From positions 1 through 31,488 of the forward strand of contig CAZSTX010000020.1 of the NCBI GenBank assembly GCA_964610025.1: 31,488 bases of DNA, in the 5' to 3' direction. The notes below the pieces were generated by a model, which did not search any database, was not told where the DNA came from, and saw only the letters and a list, made by a program, of their open reading frames with translations. The translations under genes and the position numbers were made by a program. Shown here piece after piece: positions 17,529 through 27,109 of this stretch (position 1 is its first letter; every line of letters starts with the position of its first letter). Source of the DNA: UBA5266 sp964610025 (GTDB lineage: Bacteria; Bacteroidota; Bacteroidia; Bacteroidales; WCHB1-69).

Positions 17529-17783
17529 ATGGCAAATCATAAGTCAGCATTAAAACGAATACGACAAGATAAAAAAAGGCGATTAGCAAATCGTTATTGG
17601 GGCAAAACAATGCGTAATGCACTTAAAAAAGCACGAAACATAAGCGACACTACAGAATTAAAGGCTAAAATGCCAGAAGTAGTATCATTAATTGATAAAG
17701 TTGCTAAAAAAGGAATTATACACAAAAACAAAGCTGCTAATTTGAAATCAGGATTGATGATCAAATTAAATAAAATGGCTTAA
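17529..17783 (+). CDS. rpsT: 30S ribosomal protein S20
   Basis: A small-subunit protein binding 16S rRNA. The 84 residues begin MANHKSALKRIRQDKKRR, the family's diagnostic start, and end in the basic KNKAANLKSGL helix. Monocistronic: it has its own -7 box and a strong terminator at 17826-17851. Confidence 0.97.
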   Translation: MANHKSALKRIRQDKKRRLANRYWGKTMRNALKKARNISDTTELKAKMPEVVSLIDKVAKKGIIHKNKAANLKSGLMIKLNKMA

Positions 17784-17825
17784 TTCATTTGAGTTTTTTT
17801 CATTGGTTTAAAAGTTTTAACTAGG

Positions 17826-17858
17826 AAAGCTGTCTTCTCGGACAGCTTTTCATTTTTT
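17826..17858 (+). terminator. Rho-independent terminator of rpsT
   Basis: AAAGCTGTC (17826-17834) pairs perfectly with GACAGCTTT (17841-17849) around a six-base loop, followed by a T-rich run. Confidence 0.88.
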
Positions 17859-17950
17859 AATACTGCACTAAAAAAAATCTTTTACATTTAACTGTTTTCT
17901 ATAAAACTTTTTTCAATAGTCTTCGTATAAGAATAACATATAGAAATAAT

Positions 17951-18733
17951 ATGGAAAAAATTCACAATATAAAAGATACGATACGCAGCTATTACCTCTT
18001 AAACACAGAATTATCCTTAGAAGGAGGACCTACTAATAACGGAGAGAAATTTATTAAAAAAGTTAAAATAGAAAAAGAAATTTTATCCTATTTTGGCTTG
18101 CCATTATCAAGTAAGTATATCAAACTTATTTGGAATACTTTTGAAGTAATGGAAAATGTAAACGATGCCATATCTATTTTATTAGATGAGTTGGAAGAAA
18201 AAGCCAAAGAATTTGAACTATCGAAAGCAAAATCAATGGCAACAAAATTAATGGAAGGGCTTAAAAATAAAACAGAAGCTTTTGATTTATTTCCAGACAT
18301 GCAAATAGACCTTAATCTATATACTTTATTTATATACAACGAAATGTTTGTTAGAAAAAAAGAACCTATCGAAAAAATAATTCAAGAGTTAGATAAAGTA
18401 AAAGGAAAAGAATGTTTATCAGACATCTATCAATTAAGTAAAATATCGAAAAACTATGAAGAAAGCGATTTTTATCAATCGTTAAAAAACAGAAGATTAA
18501 ATTATTTAGATAATTTTGTCGAATGGTGTAAACTACGAGACACCCAGAAAAATACTAAAAATCTAAATTTAGCTATTAAAAATGAAGACGCTATACAATC
18601 GTTATGCTTGGCTTTTCGATTGTTTTTACATTATAAAAATCAAGGATATTCTATCGAAAAAGCAAAAAGACATTCAGGATTAACGAATAATCGTGTATTT
18701 AAAATTGTACAATACGCTTATATACATTCGTAA
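17951..18733 (+). CDS. Protein of unknown function, helical, possible C-terminal helix-turn-helix
   Basis: I do not recognise this 260-residue protein. It has no signal peptide or membrane segment and looks almost wholly alpha-helical and charged (many Lys and Glu). The last 25 residues, YSIEKAKRHSGLTNNRVFKIVQ, look like a helix-turn-helix: a short helix, a glycine turn and a recognition-like helix. That would suit a DNA-binding regulator, but no classified family is evident. It is a single gene between the rpsT terminator and its own terminator at 18780. Composition matches its neighbours, so nothing points to recent transfer. Confidence 0.75.
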   Translation: MEKIHNIKDTIRSYYLLNTELSLEGGPTNNGEKFIKKVKIEKEILSYFGLPLSSKYIKLIWNTFEVMENVNDAISILLDELEEKAKEFELSKAKSMATKLMEGLKNKTEAFDLFPDMQIDLNLYTLFIYNEMFVRKKEPIEKIIQELDKVKGKECLSDIYQLSKISKNYEESDFYQSLKNRRLNYLDNFVEWCKLRDTQKNTKNLNLAIKNEDAIQSLCLAFRLFLHYKNQGYSIEKAKRHSGLTNNRVFKIVQYAYIHS

Positions 18734-18779
18734 AATTCTGATTTCTGTTATTTGTTGTACTATTTTAATTGTTATTGTT

Positions 18780-18813
18780 ACGGAAAGATTTTAAACTATC
18801 TTTCCGTTTCTTA
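18780..18813 (+). terminator. Rho-independent terminator
   Basis: ACGGAAAGAT (18780-18789) pairs perfectly with ATCTTTCCGT (18798-18807) around an eight-base loop, then TTCTT. It closes the unrecognised 260-residue gene. Confidence 0.85.
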
Positions 18814-18953
18814 TTAATTTTATTAAACACTATTAATGTTATCTATTCAAATTAAAAATTCTATTTATAAAACGCAACTTAATCACATACATCATTTTAA
18901 CATAAAAATACTATTTTTAAAACAATCTGCTTATTTGTTATAAATATTTTAAC

Positions 18954-18961
18954 TACTTTTG
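18954..18961 (+). promoter_or_regulatory. Promoter of the barrel-pheT unit
   Basis: TACTTTTG is the -7 box, with TTTG at 18934-18937 as -33 element (16-base spacing). The leader to the ATG at 19028 is about 65 bases. Confidence 0.65.
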
Positions 18962-19027
18962 TAAGTTAAAACCTTTATTAAATACATTATATCCAATAAA
19001 TTGATTTAGAAAAACATACTCCATTCT

Positions 19028-19924
19028 ATGAAATACATTTTCGCTGTATTATTTTCCATTTACACTTTGCTATCTGTTGGATATAGCCAATCTTATGGGA
19101 GTAATAAAAACAATTGGAATGTAGCGTTTAATGTAGGTATCAATAATTATTTTGGAGACGTAAGCAATACAAAAAACAAATTATTAATAAGCGACCCTTT
19201 TACAAAAGATTTTTATCAAAACAGAAATATCATGTATCAATTGGCAATAGGATATGATATTCTACCAGCTTGGAATTTACGATTCAATATTTTATATGGT
19301 AACATAGAAAGCAAAAGTAGTGATTTAGGTTTAAAATTTAAATCCTATTATACACATGAGTTTAGCTTATTAAATACCATTAATATCTTCGCATTCACTA
19401 ATATAGAAGATTGGTATTTAAACCTACATTGGGGTATAGGATTATATGGGTTTAAAACAGCTCTCTTAAATGCTGAATCAGAAACCTACATTCAAAAAAA
19501 GCCCAAAGAATTTACACGTGCTTTTTCAATGCCTTTTGGCATTGGATTTGGATATGATTTTAACGAAAATTGGAAATTTACATTCGATATAATATATCGC
19601 TGGGTTGCAAACGATGAATTAGATGGTTATAAATCTGATTTAAAGAAATTTGAAGGGTTTTCTTACGCTGCAATTGGAGTGCAATATGCTTTCAATTTTC
19701 CATCAATATATCGCACAGGTGTTCGTAAAAGTTTCAAACAATCAAGCAATTATAACTTTTCGGCTATGGGAGTCGATAAAACACATCAACTGTATAAACA
19801 AAGAAAACAACGTGGCAATTTGCACCCTATCAATAACTACAACAAATACCAAAGAAAATTATATAAAAATATCAACTCAAGAACTTATATTCTCGAATCG
19901 AGAAAGAAAAAAGAATTAAAATAA
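19028..19924 (+). CDS. Outer-membrane beta-barrel protein with basic C-terminal tail
   Basis: Residues 1-20 form a signal peptide ending near VGYS. Residues about 25-235 alternate hydrophobic and polar in strand-length runs rich in Tyr, Trp, Phe and Gly (NVGINNYFGDV, FGIGFGYDFNENWKF, YAAIGVQYAFNF), typical of a small eight-strand-type outer-membrane barrel. The last 60 or so residues are unusual: Lys, Arg, Asn and Tyr rich, ending RKKKELK, with no barrel character. No specific family is recognised. It lies 6 bases upstream of pheT and is likely co-transcribed with it. Confidence 0.78.
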   Translation: MKYIFAVLFSIYTLLSVGYSQSYGSNKNNWNVAFNVGINNYFGDVSNTKNKLLISDPFTKDFYQNRNIMYQLAIGYDILPAWNLRFNILYGNIESKSSDLGLKFKSYYTHEFSLLNTINIFAFTNIEDWYLNLHWGIGLYGFKTALLNAESETYIQKKPKEFTRAFSMPFGIGFGYDFNENWKFTFDIIYRWVANDELDGYKSDLKKFEGFSYAAIGVQYAFNFPSIYRTGVRKSFKQSSNYNFSAMGVDKTHQLYKQRKQRGNLHPINNYNKYQRKLYKNINSRTYILESRKKKELK

Positions 19925-19930
19925 ACACTT

Positions 19931-22387
19931 ATGAATATATCTTATAATTGGTTAAAAAAATATATCGATATTGAATTGGATATTGCTCAAATATCTGAAA
20001 TTTTAACAGCTGTTGGACTTGAAGTAGAAGGAATTCATACTTACGAAAGCATAAAAGGCGGACTGGATAAAGTATATATAGGAAAAATAATAAGTTGTGA
20101 AAAACATCCCAACGCTGACCGTTTACACATAACAACAGTAGATATAGGAAACACCGAATTGCTAAACATTGTATGTGGAGCATCTAATGTTGCAGCTGGT
20201 CAACATGTGGTGGTGGCTACTGTAGGAGCTACTTTACACCCTACTGATGGAGAGCCTTTTACCATAAAAAAATCTAAAATTAGAGATATAGTGTCTGAAG
20301 GCATGATTTGCGCCGAAGATGAATTAGGAATAGGAGATTCCCACCAAGGAATAATGGTACTCAACGACTCGCCCACTATTGGCATACCTGCAAAAGATTA
20401 TTTTAATGTAACTACAGATACTATTTTTGAAATCGGATTAACTCCTAATCGTAGCGATGCAACTTCACATATAGGAGTAGCACGCGACTTAGCAGCTTAT
20501 ATAAAAACACATCTTCATCACATCAATCTAACATACCCTGACATTAGTCGTTTCCCAAAAAACGCTCTCACTAATCCTATTAAAATCACAATCAAAAACT
20601 CCAATGCATGCCAAAGATACACTGGCTTGCACATTGCCAATGTTACAATAAAAGAATCGCCCAATTGGTTGAAAAACAAATTGAACGCCCTTGGAATACG
20701 TCCCATTAACAACATCGTTGATATAACTCAATTTGTTATGTTAGAAATGGGACAACCATTACATGCTTTCGATGCAGACAATATAACAGGAAATCATGTA
20801 ATTATAAAAAATGCTACAGACAACACTCCGTTCATTACCCTCGACGGAATAAAAAGAACATTGACTAAAAACGACTTAATGATATATAATGCTACTGAAC
20901 CTATGTGTATTGCAGGTGTTTTTGGTGGAAAAGATTCTGGAGTAAGTCCTAATACTCATAATATATTTTTAGAAAGTGCTTATTTTAATCCTATTCATGT
21001 TAGAAAAACATCTAAACACCATGGATTAAAGACAGATTCTTCGTTCCGTTATGAGCGTGGCTGCGATCCATCTATCACTCTGTATGCCATTAAACGAGCT
21101 GCATTGCTTATGCAAGAATTGGCTGGAGGAGAAATTTCTAAAATTACCGATATATACCCTGAAATTATCAAAGAAAAAGAAGTAATTCTCCATTTAAATC
21201 ATTTACACACAATAATAGGTACCGTTATTGAAAAAGAAAAAATAAAACAAATTCTCACTGCTTTAGAAATCAAACTACTTGACGAAAATGATGAAAAGAT
21301 AAGGCTTTCTATTCCTACCAATAAAATAGATGTTACACGTGAAATGGATGTAATAGAAGAGTTTTTACGCATTTATGGCTATAATAATATTAATTTTAAA
21401 AACACCTTTCACTACACACCTTCTATTATAGAAGAAAGTCCTTTTATTGCACTCAAAGAAAAAACTTCAAATTATCTGTCTCACAATGGATTTTATGAGA
21501 TAATAAATAATTCTTTAACAAAAAACGAATACATTAACTTTGATTTTATCAATAAGAATGAAACAATTGAACTACTTAACCCTTTAAGTAAAGAACTTCA
21601 AAACATGCGACAAACTCTATTATTTGGAGGCTTAGAAACCATTATACACAACATCAATCACTCCAACTCTAATCTTCGTTTCTATGAATTTGGAAGTATC
21701 TATAAAAAAGACATTAATAAAACAGTTAATGATAATGTAATCAAGCGATTTCCACAACAAAACACTTTAGCACTTTTTGCTACAGGAAAACTGAACGAAA
21801 GAGCATGGCAAATCAAAGAATATGAGCTAAATTTTTATTATCTAAAAAATATAGTTTTAAACATACTGTCTATTAATAATTTATCTATACAAAATCTTCA
21901 AACAATAAGTCTCAAATCATATAATACACTAATCAATGTACTACAATACAATATCAATAATGAAAATATTATTAGTATTGGCGAAATCAACAAAGAGACT
22001 TTAAACTATTTTGACATTAAACAAAATGTTTATTACGCAGAAATTAATTGTGATAAATTACTGGATTTCACTAATAAGAAAAAAATAATTTATAAAGAAC
22101 TCAATAAATTTCCAGAAGTACATCGCGACCTTGCATTATTGATAGATAAACACATTAGCTATGAAGAAATTGAAAAAATAGCATTTAAAATAGGTAAAAA
22201 TCTCATTAAATCTGTTCAGCTTTTTGATGTGTATGAAGGGAAAAATTTAGAAGAAGGGAAAAAATCTTATGCTATCAGTTTTATAATTTCAGACATCAAT
22301 AAAACACTTACCAACGAAGAAATTAACAATTTGATGGACAATTTAATAACAGCTTACACTAAAGACTTAGGAGCAAAATTAAGGTAA
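19931..22387 (+). CDS. pheT: Phenylalanyl-tRNA synthetase beta subunit
   Basis: Partner of PheS in the heterotetramer that charges tRNA-Phe. The 818 residues have the usual order: N-terminal MNISYNWLKKYIDI, a tRNA-binding OB domain (about 40-150, ISCEKHPNADRLHI), the B3/B4 editing domain (about 210-390, FDADNI, LDGIKRTL), the B5 domain (about 400-480), the catalytic-like domain, and a C-terminal ferredoxin-fold anticodon-binding domain (about 725-818). pheS is not in this window. Its last nine bases overlap the end of convergent truA. Confidence 0.97.
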   Translation: MNISYNWLKKYIDIELDIAQISEILTAVGLEVEGIHTYESIKGGLDKVYIGKIISCEKHPNADRLHITTVDIGNTELLNIVCGASNVAAGQHVVVATVGATLHPTDGEPFTIKKSKIRDIVSEGMICAEDELGIGDSHQGIMVLNDSPTIGIPAKDYFNVTTDTIFEIGLTPNRSDATSHIGVARDLAAYIKTHLHHINLTYPDISRFPKNALTNPIKITIKNSNACQRYTGLHIANVTIKESPNWLKNKLNALGIRPINNIVDITQFVMLEMGQPLHAFDADNITGNHVIIKNATDNTPFITLDGIKRTLTKNDLMIYNATEPMCIAGVFGGKDSGVSPNTHNIFLESAYFNPIHVRKTSKHHGLKTDSSFRYERGCDPSITLYAIKRAALLMQELAGGEISKITDIYPEIIKEKEVILHLNHLHTIIGTVIEKEKIKQILTALEIKLLDENDEKIRLSIPTNKIDVTREMDVIEEFLRIYGYNNINFKNTFHYTPSIIEESPFIALKEKTSNYLSHNGFYEIINNSLTKNEYINFDFINKNETIELLNPLSKELQNMRQTLLFGGLETIIHNINHSNSNLRFYEFGSIYKKDINKTVNDNVIKRFPQQNTLALFATGKLNERAWQIKEYELNFYYLKNIVLNILSINNLSIQNLQTISLKSYNTLINVLQYNINNENIISIGEINKETLNYFDIKQNVYYAEINCDKLLDFTNKKKIIYKELNKFPEVHRDLALLIDKHISYEEIEKIAFKIGKNLIKSVQLFDVYEGKNLEEGKKSYAISFIISDINKTLTNEEINNLMDNLITAYTKDLGAKLR

Positions 22388-23125
22388 ATAAGGATATGTT
22401 ACATTTTCGAGAAATAAAGCATGAGCCGGAACAGAAGTCCCTGCTTTGCAACGATTTTTTGAAAGAATAATATTATTAAAATCTTCAACACTTAATTTTC
22501 CTCGTCCTACTTCTAATAGCGTACCAACAATGGCACGTACCATATTACGCAAAAACCTGTCTGCCGTAATAGTAAACACCAACAATCCATTTTCTTCTCT
22601 CCATAAAGCATGCACTATTTTACAATTATTTGTAAGCGTATTACTATGTAATTTAGAAAAACTCGTAAAATCGCTATGCAATAAAAGAGCTTCACAGCAA
22701 GCATTCATAGCTGCAATATTAGGTTGATAATAAATACGATAAGCACAATCTAAAACAAAAGGATTTTTTTTAGTAGTTACATAATAACAATAAGTGCGTT
22801 CAATAGCATCAAAACGAGCATGGGCATCAGGAGCTACTGCAAATAAACGATAGATGGTAATACCGAGAGGTAAAAAACTATTTAAGCGATAAATCAAGTT
22901 TTTTATTTCATCTTCAGTAAATGTTTTTTCTGTATCAAAATGAGCATAAAAACACCGTGCATGCACTCCTGTATCGGTTCTGCCCGCTCCCGTAAGTGTT
23001 ATTTTTTCTTTCAAAAAAGTTTTAAATGCAACAGTAAGAGTCTCTTGAACAGTCAGTTTATTGAGCTGCATCTGCCATCCATAGTATTGGGAACCATTGT
23101 ATGCTAAATGTACAAAATAACGCAT
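22379..23125 (-). CDS. truA: tRNA pseudouridine(38-40) synthase
   Basis: Isomerises uridines 38-40 in the anticodon arm. The catalytic Asp51 lies in GRTDTGVHA (48-56). Other landmarks are YNGSQYYGWQ, the HARFDA-R-Y-Y segment and FLRNMVRAIVGTLLEVG. At 248 residues it is full length. It is convergent with pheT, overlapping by nine bases at the 3' ends. Confidence 0.96.
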   Translation of the reverse strand: MRYFVHLAYNGSQYYGWQMQLNKLTVQETLTVAFKTFLKEKITLTGAGRTDTGVHARCFYAHFDTEKTFTEDEIKNLIYRLNSFLPLGITIYRLFAVAPDAHARFDAIERTYCYYVTTKKNPFVLDCAYRIYYQPNIAAMNACCEALLLHSDFTSFSKLHSNTLTNNCKIVHALWREENGLLVFTITADRFLRNMVRAIVGTLLEVGRGKLSVEDFNNIILSKNRCKAGTSVPAHALFLENVTYPYLP

Positions 23126-23303
23126 CGCTACTTCATAGGATTTAATCTATTAAACAATTTATCTTTCATACAATTTTAACTCTTTTTTTATTATTTTATT
23201 ATTATTTCTTATAACTTAGATAGCGGAAAATATAAAAAATCAAATAATTTGTTTTTTTCTTCATATAGTATTTCTTTTTCTCTTATACTGTACGACTTTT
23301 TTG

Positions 23304-23311
23304 TATCTTTG
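23304..23311 (+). promoter_or_regulatory. rmuC promoter, -7 box
   Basis: TATCTTTG matches TAnnTTTG, 21 bases before the ATG at 23333. Because it lies inside the longer open frame beginning at 23249, it favours the shorter start. Confidence 0.65.
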
Positions 23312-23332
23312 CAAACAATAAATGACAACCCA

Positions 23333-24712
23333 ATGACTATCGTATTTTTATTTTTAGGATTAATAATAGGTCTCGTATCCACGCTAATAGTATTTGTATT
23401 ATTACACAAACAAATCAGAGAATTAAAACAAAATACAGCAGACATAATTCCATTAAAAGTTACCCAACAATCACTGCAAGCACGTATTGATGATTTGCAA
23501 AATGAAATAGTAAACTACAAGGCTACTATTGATAAAAACAATGACGAAACAAAAGAAAATATTTCTTTAATAGCCAAATACAAAGCTATCAACAATGCTT
23601 TAGAAGAAAAACTGGAACAACAAAAAACAGAAATCGAAAATCTTCATGAAGAATTACACAAAGAATTTCGACTTTTAGCTAATGAAATTTTAGAAGAAAA
23701 AACAAAGAAATTTTCTGAACTCAACGAAGAAAAAATTGGAAATATCTTAAATCCTTTAAAAGAAAAAATTCAAAACTTTGAAAAAAAAGTAGAAGATACT
23801 TACAATAACGAAACCCGTGAAAAAGCAAGTTTACGCGAAGAGTTGAAAAACATCATCAATATCAATAAGCAAATGAGTGAAGATGCACAAAAATTAACAT
23901 CAGCACTTAAAGGCGATAGTAAAACACAAGGCGACTGGGGAGAAATGCAGTTAGAACGATTATTAGAAAAATCTGGACTGCAAAAAGGGATACATTTCAC
24001 CTCGCAACAAAGTTTTAAAACAGAAGATGGCAATATTTTAAGACCCGACTATATCATTAAACTTCCTGAAGATAAAAACTTTATTATCGATAGTAAAGTT
24101 TCTCTTGTTGCTTACGAAAAACATTTCAACACTGATGATATTAATGAAAAAAACACTTATTTAAAACAACATATAAACAGTGTACAACAACACATACAAG
24201 ACCTTAGCAGCAAAAACTATCCATCTTTATACAATATTAACACACCCGATTTCGTATTTTTATTTTTTGCACTTGAACCTGCTTTAACATTAGCATTACA
24301 AAACGAACCAGATTTATTCAATAAAGCATTAAGTAAAAATATCGTATTAGTATCTACCTCTACCCTTTTGGCAAGCATGCGTACTATTACATTTATTTGG
24401 AAGCAAGAAAATCAGAGAAAAAATGTTTTAGATATTGCCAATGAAAGCGGAATGTTATACAATAAATTTGTAGCTTTTACCGAAGACTTAATCAAAGTTG
24501 GCGAACGTATTAAAGCAACAAAAAATGATTATGATGCTGCCATGAACAAACTTACAACTTCGACTAAAAAAGGAGATACTATTATTGGTAGGATAGAAAA
24601 CATCAAAAAACTCGGGGCGAATACAAACAAATCTCTCGACCAACGTTTAATTAACAAAGCAACTCAAAATGATGAATTATTATTAAATAGTAGCAATCAA
24701 TTAGAGTTATAA
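23333..24712 (+). CDS. rmuC: DNA recombination protein RmuC
   Basis: A 459-residue protein of the RmuC family, implicated in limiting recombination at inverted repeats. Residues 3-23 are an N-terminal membrane anchor, followed by a long Lys/Glu coiled coil (about 25-190). The PD-(D/E)XK-type nuclease domain shows GDWGEMQLERLL (Glu204), RPDYII (Asp239) and IIDSK (Asp253, Lys255). The start at 23333 is chosen because the frame further upstream contains the promoter and a non-family leader. Confidence 0.95.
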   Translation: MTIVFLFLGLIIGLVSTLIVFVLLHKQIRELKQNTADIIPLKVTQQSLQARIDDLQNEIVNYKATIDKNNDETKENISLIAKYKAINNALEEKLEQQKTEIENLHEELHKEFRLLANEILEEKTKKFSELNEEKIGNILNPLKEKIQNFEKKVEDTYNNETREKASLREELKNIININKQMSEDAQKLTSALKGDSKTQGDWGEMQLERLLEKSGLQKGIHFTSQQSFKTEDGNILRPDYIIKLPEDKNFIIDSKVSLVAYEKHFNTDDINEKNTYLKQHINSVQQHIQDLSSKNYPSLYNINTPDFVFLFFALEPALTLALQNEPDLFNKALSKNIVLVSTSTLLASMRTITFIWKQENQRKNVLDIANESGMLYNKFVAFTEDLIKVGERIKATKNDYDAAMNKLTTSTKKGDTIIGRIENIKKLGANTNKSLDQRLINKATQNDELLLNSSNQLEL

Positions 24713-24741
24713 AATATTTAAAAACTATTCTTTTTTTTATA

Positions 24742-24749
24742 TACTTTTG
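24742..24749 (+). promoter_or_regulatory. Promoter of the second C10 peptidase, -7 box
   Basis: TACTTTTG matches TAnnTTTG, 26 bases before the ATG at 24776. Confidence 0.65.
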
Positions 24750-24775
24750 CATCTGAAATTTAACGACATTTATAG

Positions 24776-26863
24776 ATGAAAAAAATTGTATATATATTAT
24801 TCGTAGCTATCAATTTAACCTCTTATGCGACTCCTATTGATAGTGTTACTGCTAAAAAAGTAGCTTTGTTTTTTTTAGAAACATCACCTAATATTATACA
24901 ACAAAAAAACACATCTAATATAACATTAGCCTACAAAGCAATTAATAAACAAAAAGATGCACAACAAGAAGTCTATTATTATATTTATAATGTAGGAAAA
25001 AATGCTTACGTAATTATTTCAGGAACCAACCAAACATTGCCTATTTTAGGATACTCACACGAAAATAATTTTGACCCTCAAAACATTGCTCCTAATACTT
25101 ATTATTTTTTGTTAGAATACGAACGAGAAATAGACTATCTCATTCAGCAAGAAATTTCAGCAAGTAACGAAACTTCACAAGCGTGGGAGCATATTTTAAA
25201 CAAAAAACAAGCCCTTGAAAAATCCATTAAACCTTCTGTAGCTCCTTTATTAAAAACAAAATGGAGTCAATCGCCCTATTATAATGCCTTATGTCCTTAC
25301 GATTCAAAATACGGGAATCGTGCAGTTACAGGCTGTGTCGCTACTGCAATGGCACAAATACTCTACTATTGGTCTTATCCCACAGTAGGTTTTAGCGAGC
25401 ATTCATATTACCATTATTATTTTGGAAATTTAAGTGCCGATTTTAAAAACACAACTTATTCTTACAACCTAATGCCTTCCACATTAACAAACTTAACTAC
25501 AAGCGATTCTATCAATGCCGTAGCCACTCTCATGTATCATTGTGGCGTTGCTGTCGAAATGGATTATGGAGTAAGTGCAAGCGGAGCTTATGTCGACGAA
25601 TTTACCGTTGGTAAACAATCGGCAGAATATGCAATGCGTATCTATTTTGGATATTCAGATATCAAATACGATTCTCGCTACTCTTTGGGCGATGTTGCAT
25701 GGATAAATTTATTAAAAAAAGAATTAAGCAACAATAGACCTTTACTTTATAGAGGACAGGGAGCACAAGGAGGACATGCTTTTATTTGTGATGGCTACGA
25801 TGCAAACAACTATTTTCATTTTAACTGGGGCTGGAATGGCTCTAACGATGGATATTTTTTAATTAGCAGTTTAAATCCAGGTGCTTATTACGATTTCACT
25901 AGTTATCAAGGGGCACTTTACAACATTATAGCTCCTAACAAAACAGACAATCACCATCTTGTATTATTTGATAATTTAAATGTAGCGCCTTCCATTGTTA
26001 ATTGCCAAGAACCTTTCACAATAACTACTAAAGTTTTAAACAACGGAAATAAAACATTTATAGGCGATTTAAAAATTGCTGTTTTAAATGCAGCCAACAA
26101 TATAATTATTGAGTTAGCAGCAATTAACAATCTCTACCTATCAGCCGATACAATCAGTAACTTCACTTTTAACTCTGAAGGTGTAAATGGTATCGCAGCA
26201 GGAGCTTATAAAATACAGTTGTTTTATCGCAACTCAAATGATACAATTTGGGAAAGCGTTACTAATATCGGAAGTTATGTAAACGAAGCTGTCATACAAT
26301 TCAAAGGCGATGTTGCTGCCTACACCGATAGCATAAACAACATAGATGCAACAAGCGCCTATCTTTATGGAAGCCTCATAGAAGGATGTGCTAATATTAC
26401 TGCCAAAGGTTTTAAATGGAAGAAAATATCAGATTCAAAATACAATACAATAAATCTTGCTGATAGTGCCGCTTTTGAACACCAGCTAAGCGAACTATTG
26501 CCCAACACTACCTATAACGTAATGGCATTTTTAATTACTTATTCAGGAAGCACTTACGGAAATATAAATGGAAACGAAATTAAATTCACGACAACACCAG
26601 CGAGTGTTGAAAAAATGAACGATGTAAATTTAAAAATATACCCCAATCCTGCACAAAATATTGTTTATGTTGATATGCAATCTGACATTATTATACAAAA
26701 AATTGAACTAATCAACACAATTGGACAAACAGTGAAAATTGTAAATGTAAACGATACCCGCACTCATTTTTCGACAATCGATATAGCTAAAGGCGTTTAT
26801 ACTTTAATAATAATAAGCGAAAATAACTTAATTGTTAGAAAAACAATCACTATTGTCCGATAA
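24776..26863 (+). CDS. Secreted C10 (streptopain-like) cysteine peptidase, paralogue, with T9SS sorting domain
   Basis: A 695-residue exported protease paralogous to the one at 6310. After a signal peptide (about 1-18) come a Spi-like propeptide (TAKKVALFFLE, AYVIISGTN) and a C10 catalytic domain with Cys187 (TGCVATAMAQ) and His334 (GGHAFICDGY), then HFNWGW. From about 395 there is an Ig-like domain, then an Fn3-like segment (LPNTTYNVMAFLI), and a T9SS type A sorting domain (about 615-695, IYPNPAQNIVYVD). It lacks the beta-helix and Cys repeats of its paralogue. Its last five codons plus stop (from 26845) lie inside a repeat also found at 31143, so the present C-terminus may have been set by that insertion. 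Confidence 0.9.
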   Translation: MKKIVYILFVAINLTSYATPIDSVTAKKVALFFLETSPNIIQQKNTSNITLAYKAINKQKDAQQEVYYYIYNVGKNAYVIISGTNQTLPILGYSHENNFDPQNIAPNTYYFLLEYEREIDYLIQQEISASNETSQAWEHILNKKQALEKSIKPSVAPLLKTKWSQSPYYNALCPYDSKYGNRAVTGCVATAMAQILYYWSYPTVGFSEHSYYHYYFGNLSADFKNTTYSYNLMPSTLTNLTTSDSINAVATLMYHCGVAVEMDYGVSASGAYVDEFTVGKQSAEYAMRIYFGYSDIKYDSRYSLGDVAWINLLKKELSNNRPLLYRGQGAQGGHAFICDGYDANNYFHFNWGWNGSNDGYFLISSLNPGAYYDFTSYQGALYNIIAPNKTDNHHLVLFDNLNVAPSIVNCQEPFTITTKVLNNGNKTFIGDLKIAVLNAANNIIIELAAINNLYLSADTISNFTFNSEGVNGIAAGAYKIQLFYRNSNDTIWESVTNIGSYVNEAVIQFKGDVAAYTDSINNIDATSAYLYGSLIEGCANITAKGFKWKKISDSKYNTINLADSAAFEHQLSELLPNTTYNVMAFLITYSGSTYGNINGNEIKFTTTPASVEKMNDVNLKIYPNPAQNIVYVDMQSDIIIQKIELINTIGQTVKIVNVNDTRTHFSTIDIAKGVYTLIIISENNLIVRKTITIVR

Positions 26864-27012
26864 AAATGAAAAATTATTTTCCAAAAATTTAAAAAATAAG
26901 CCCACTAAAAGAGTGCTGAAATTGCCAGATTTCGTTCTTGTTTTAAGCAGTTTTTCTCTTGATTTTTAAGAAAACCGAATAAATGAATGTAATTAAGTAA
27001 ATACGACAAAAA

Positions 27013-27076
27013 CTAATGATAGTTGACTGCATTTTCCTTGAATGCTCGGTCATACGTTTTTTTTATTTTTTTTCAT
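27013..27076 (-). pseudogene. IS3-family orfA remnant, left copy
   Basis: After an ATG at 27076 and two A-tracts, the minus strand encodes TYDRAFKENAVNYH and stops. TYDRAFKENAV is the usual beginning of IS3-family OrfA helix-turn-helix proteins. The A-tract length puts the ATG out of frame and the rest of the gene is gone. A TATCTTTG box at 27081-27088 sits just upstream. Confidence 0.65.
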
Positions 27077-27080
27077 AATG

Positions 27081-27088
27081 CAAAGATA
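27081..27088 (-). promoter_or_regulatory. Promoter box of the orfA remnant
   Basis: The minus strand reads TATCTTTG, matching TAnnTTTG, four bases before the ATG. In the right-hand copy the same place reads CATCTTTG, so that box is damaged. Confidence 0.4.
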
Positions 27089-27109
27089 AATTTTTTGAGT
27101 TTATCTTAC

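Noticed and set aside
23249..23332. Longer start for rmuC at 23249
   Set aside because: A clear TATCTTTG promoter box lies inside it, and the ATG at 23333 begins directly with the expected membrane anchor.
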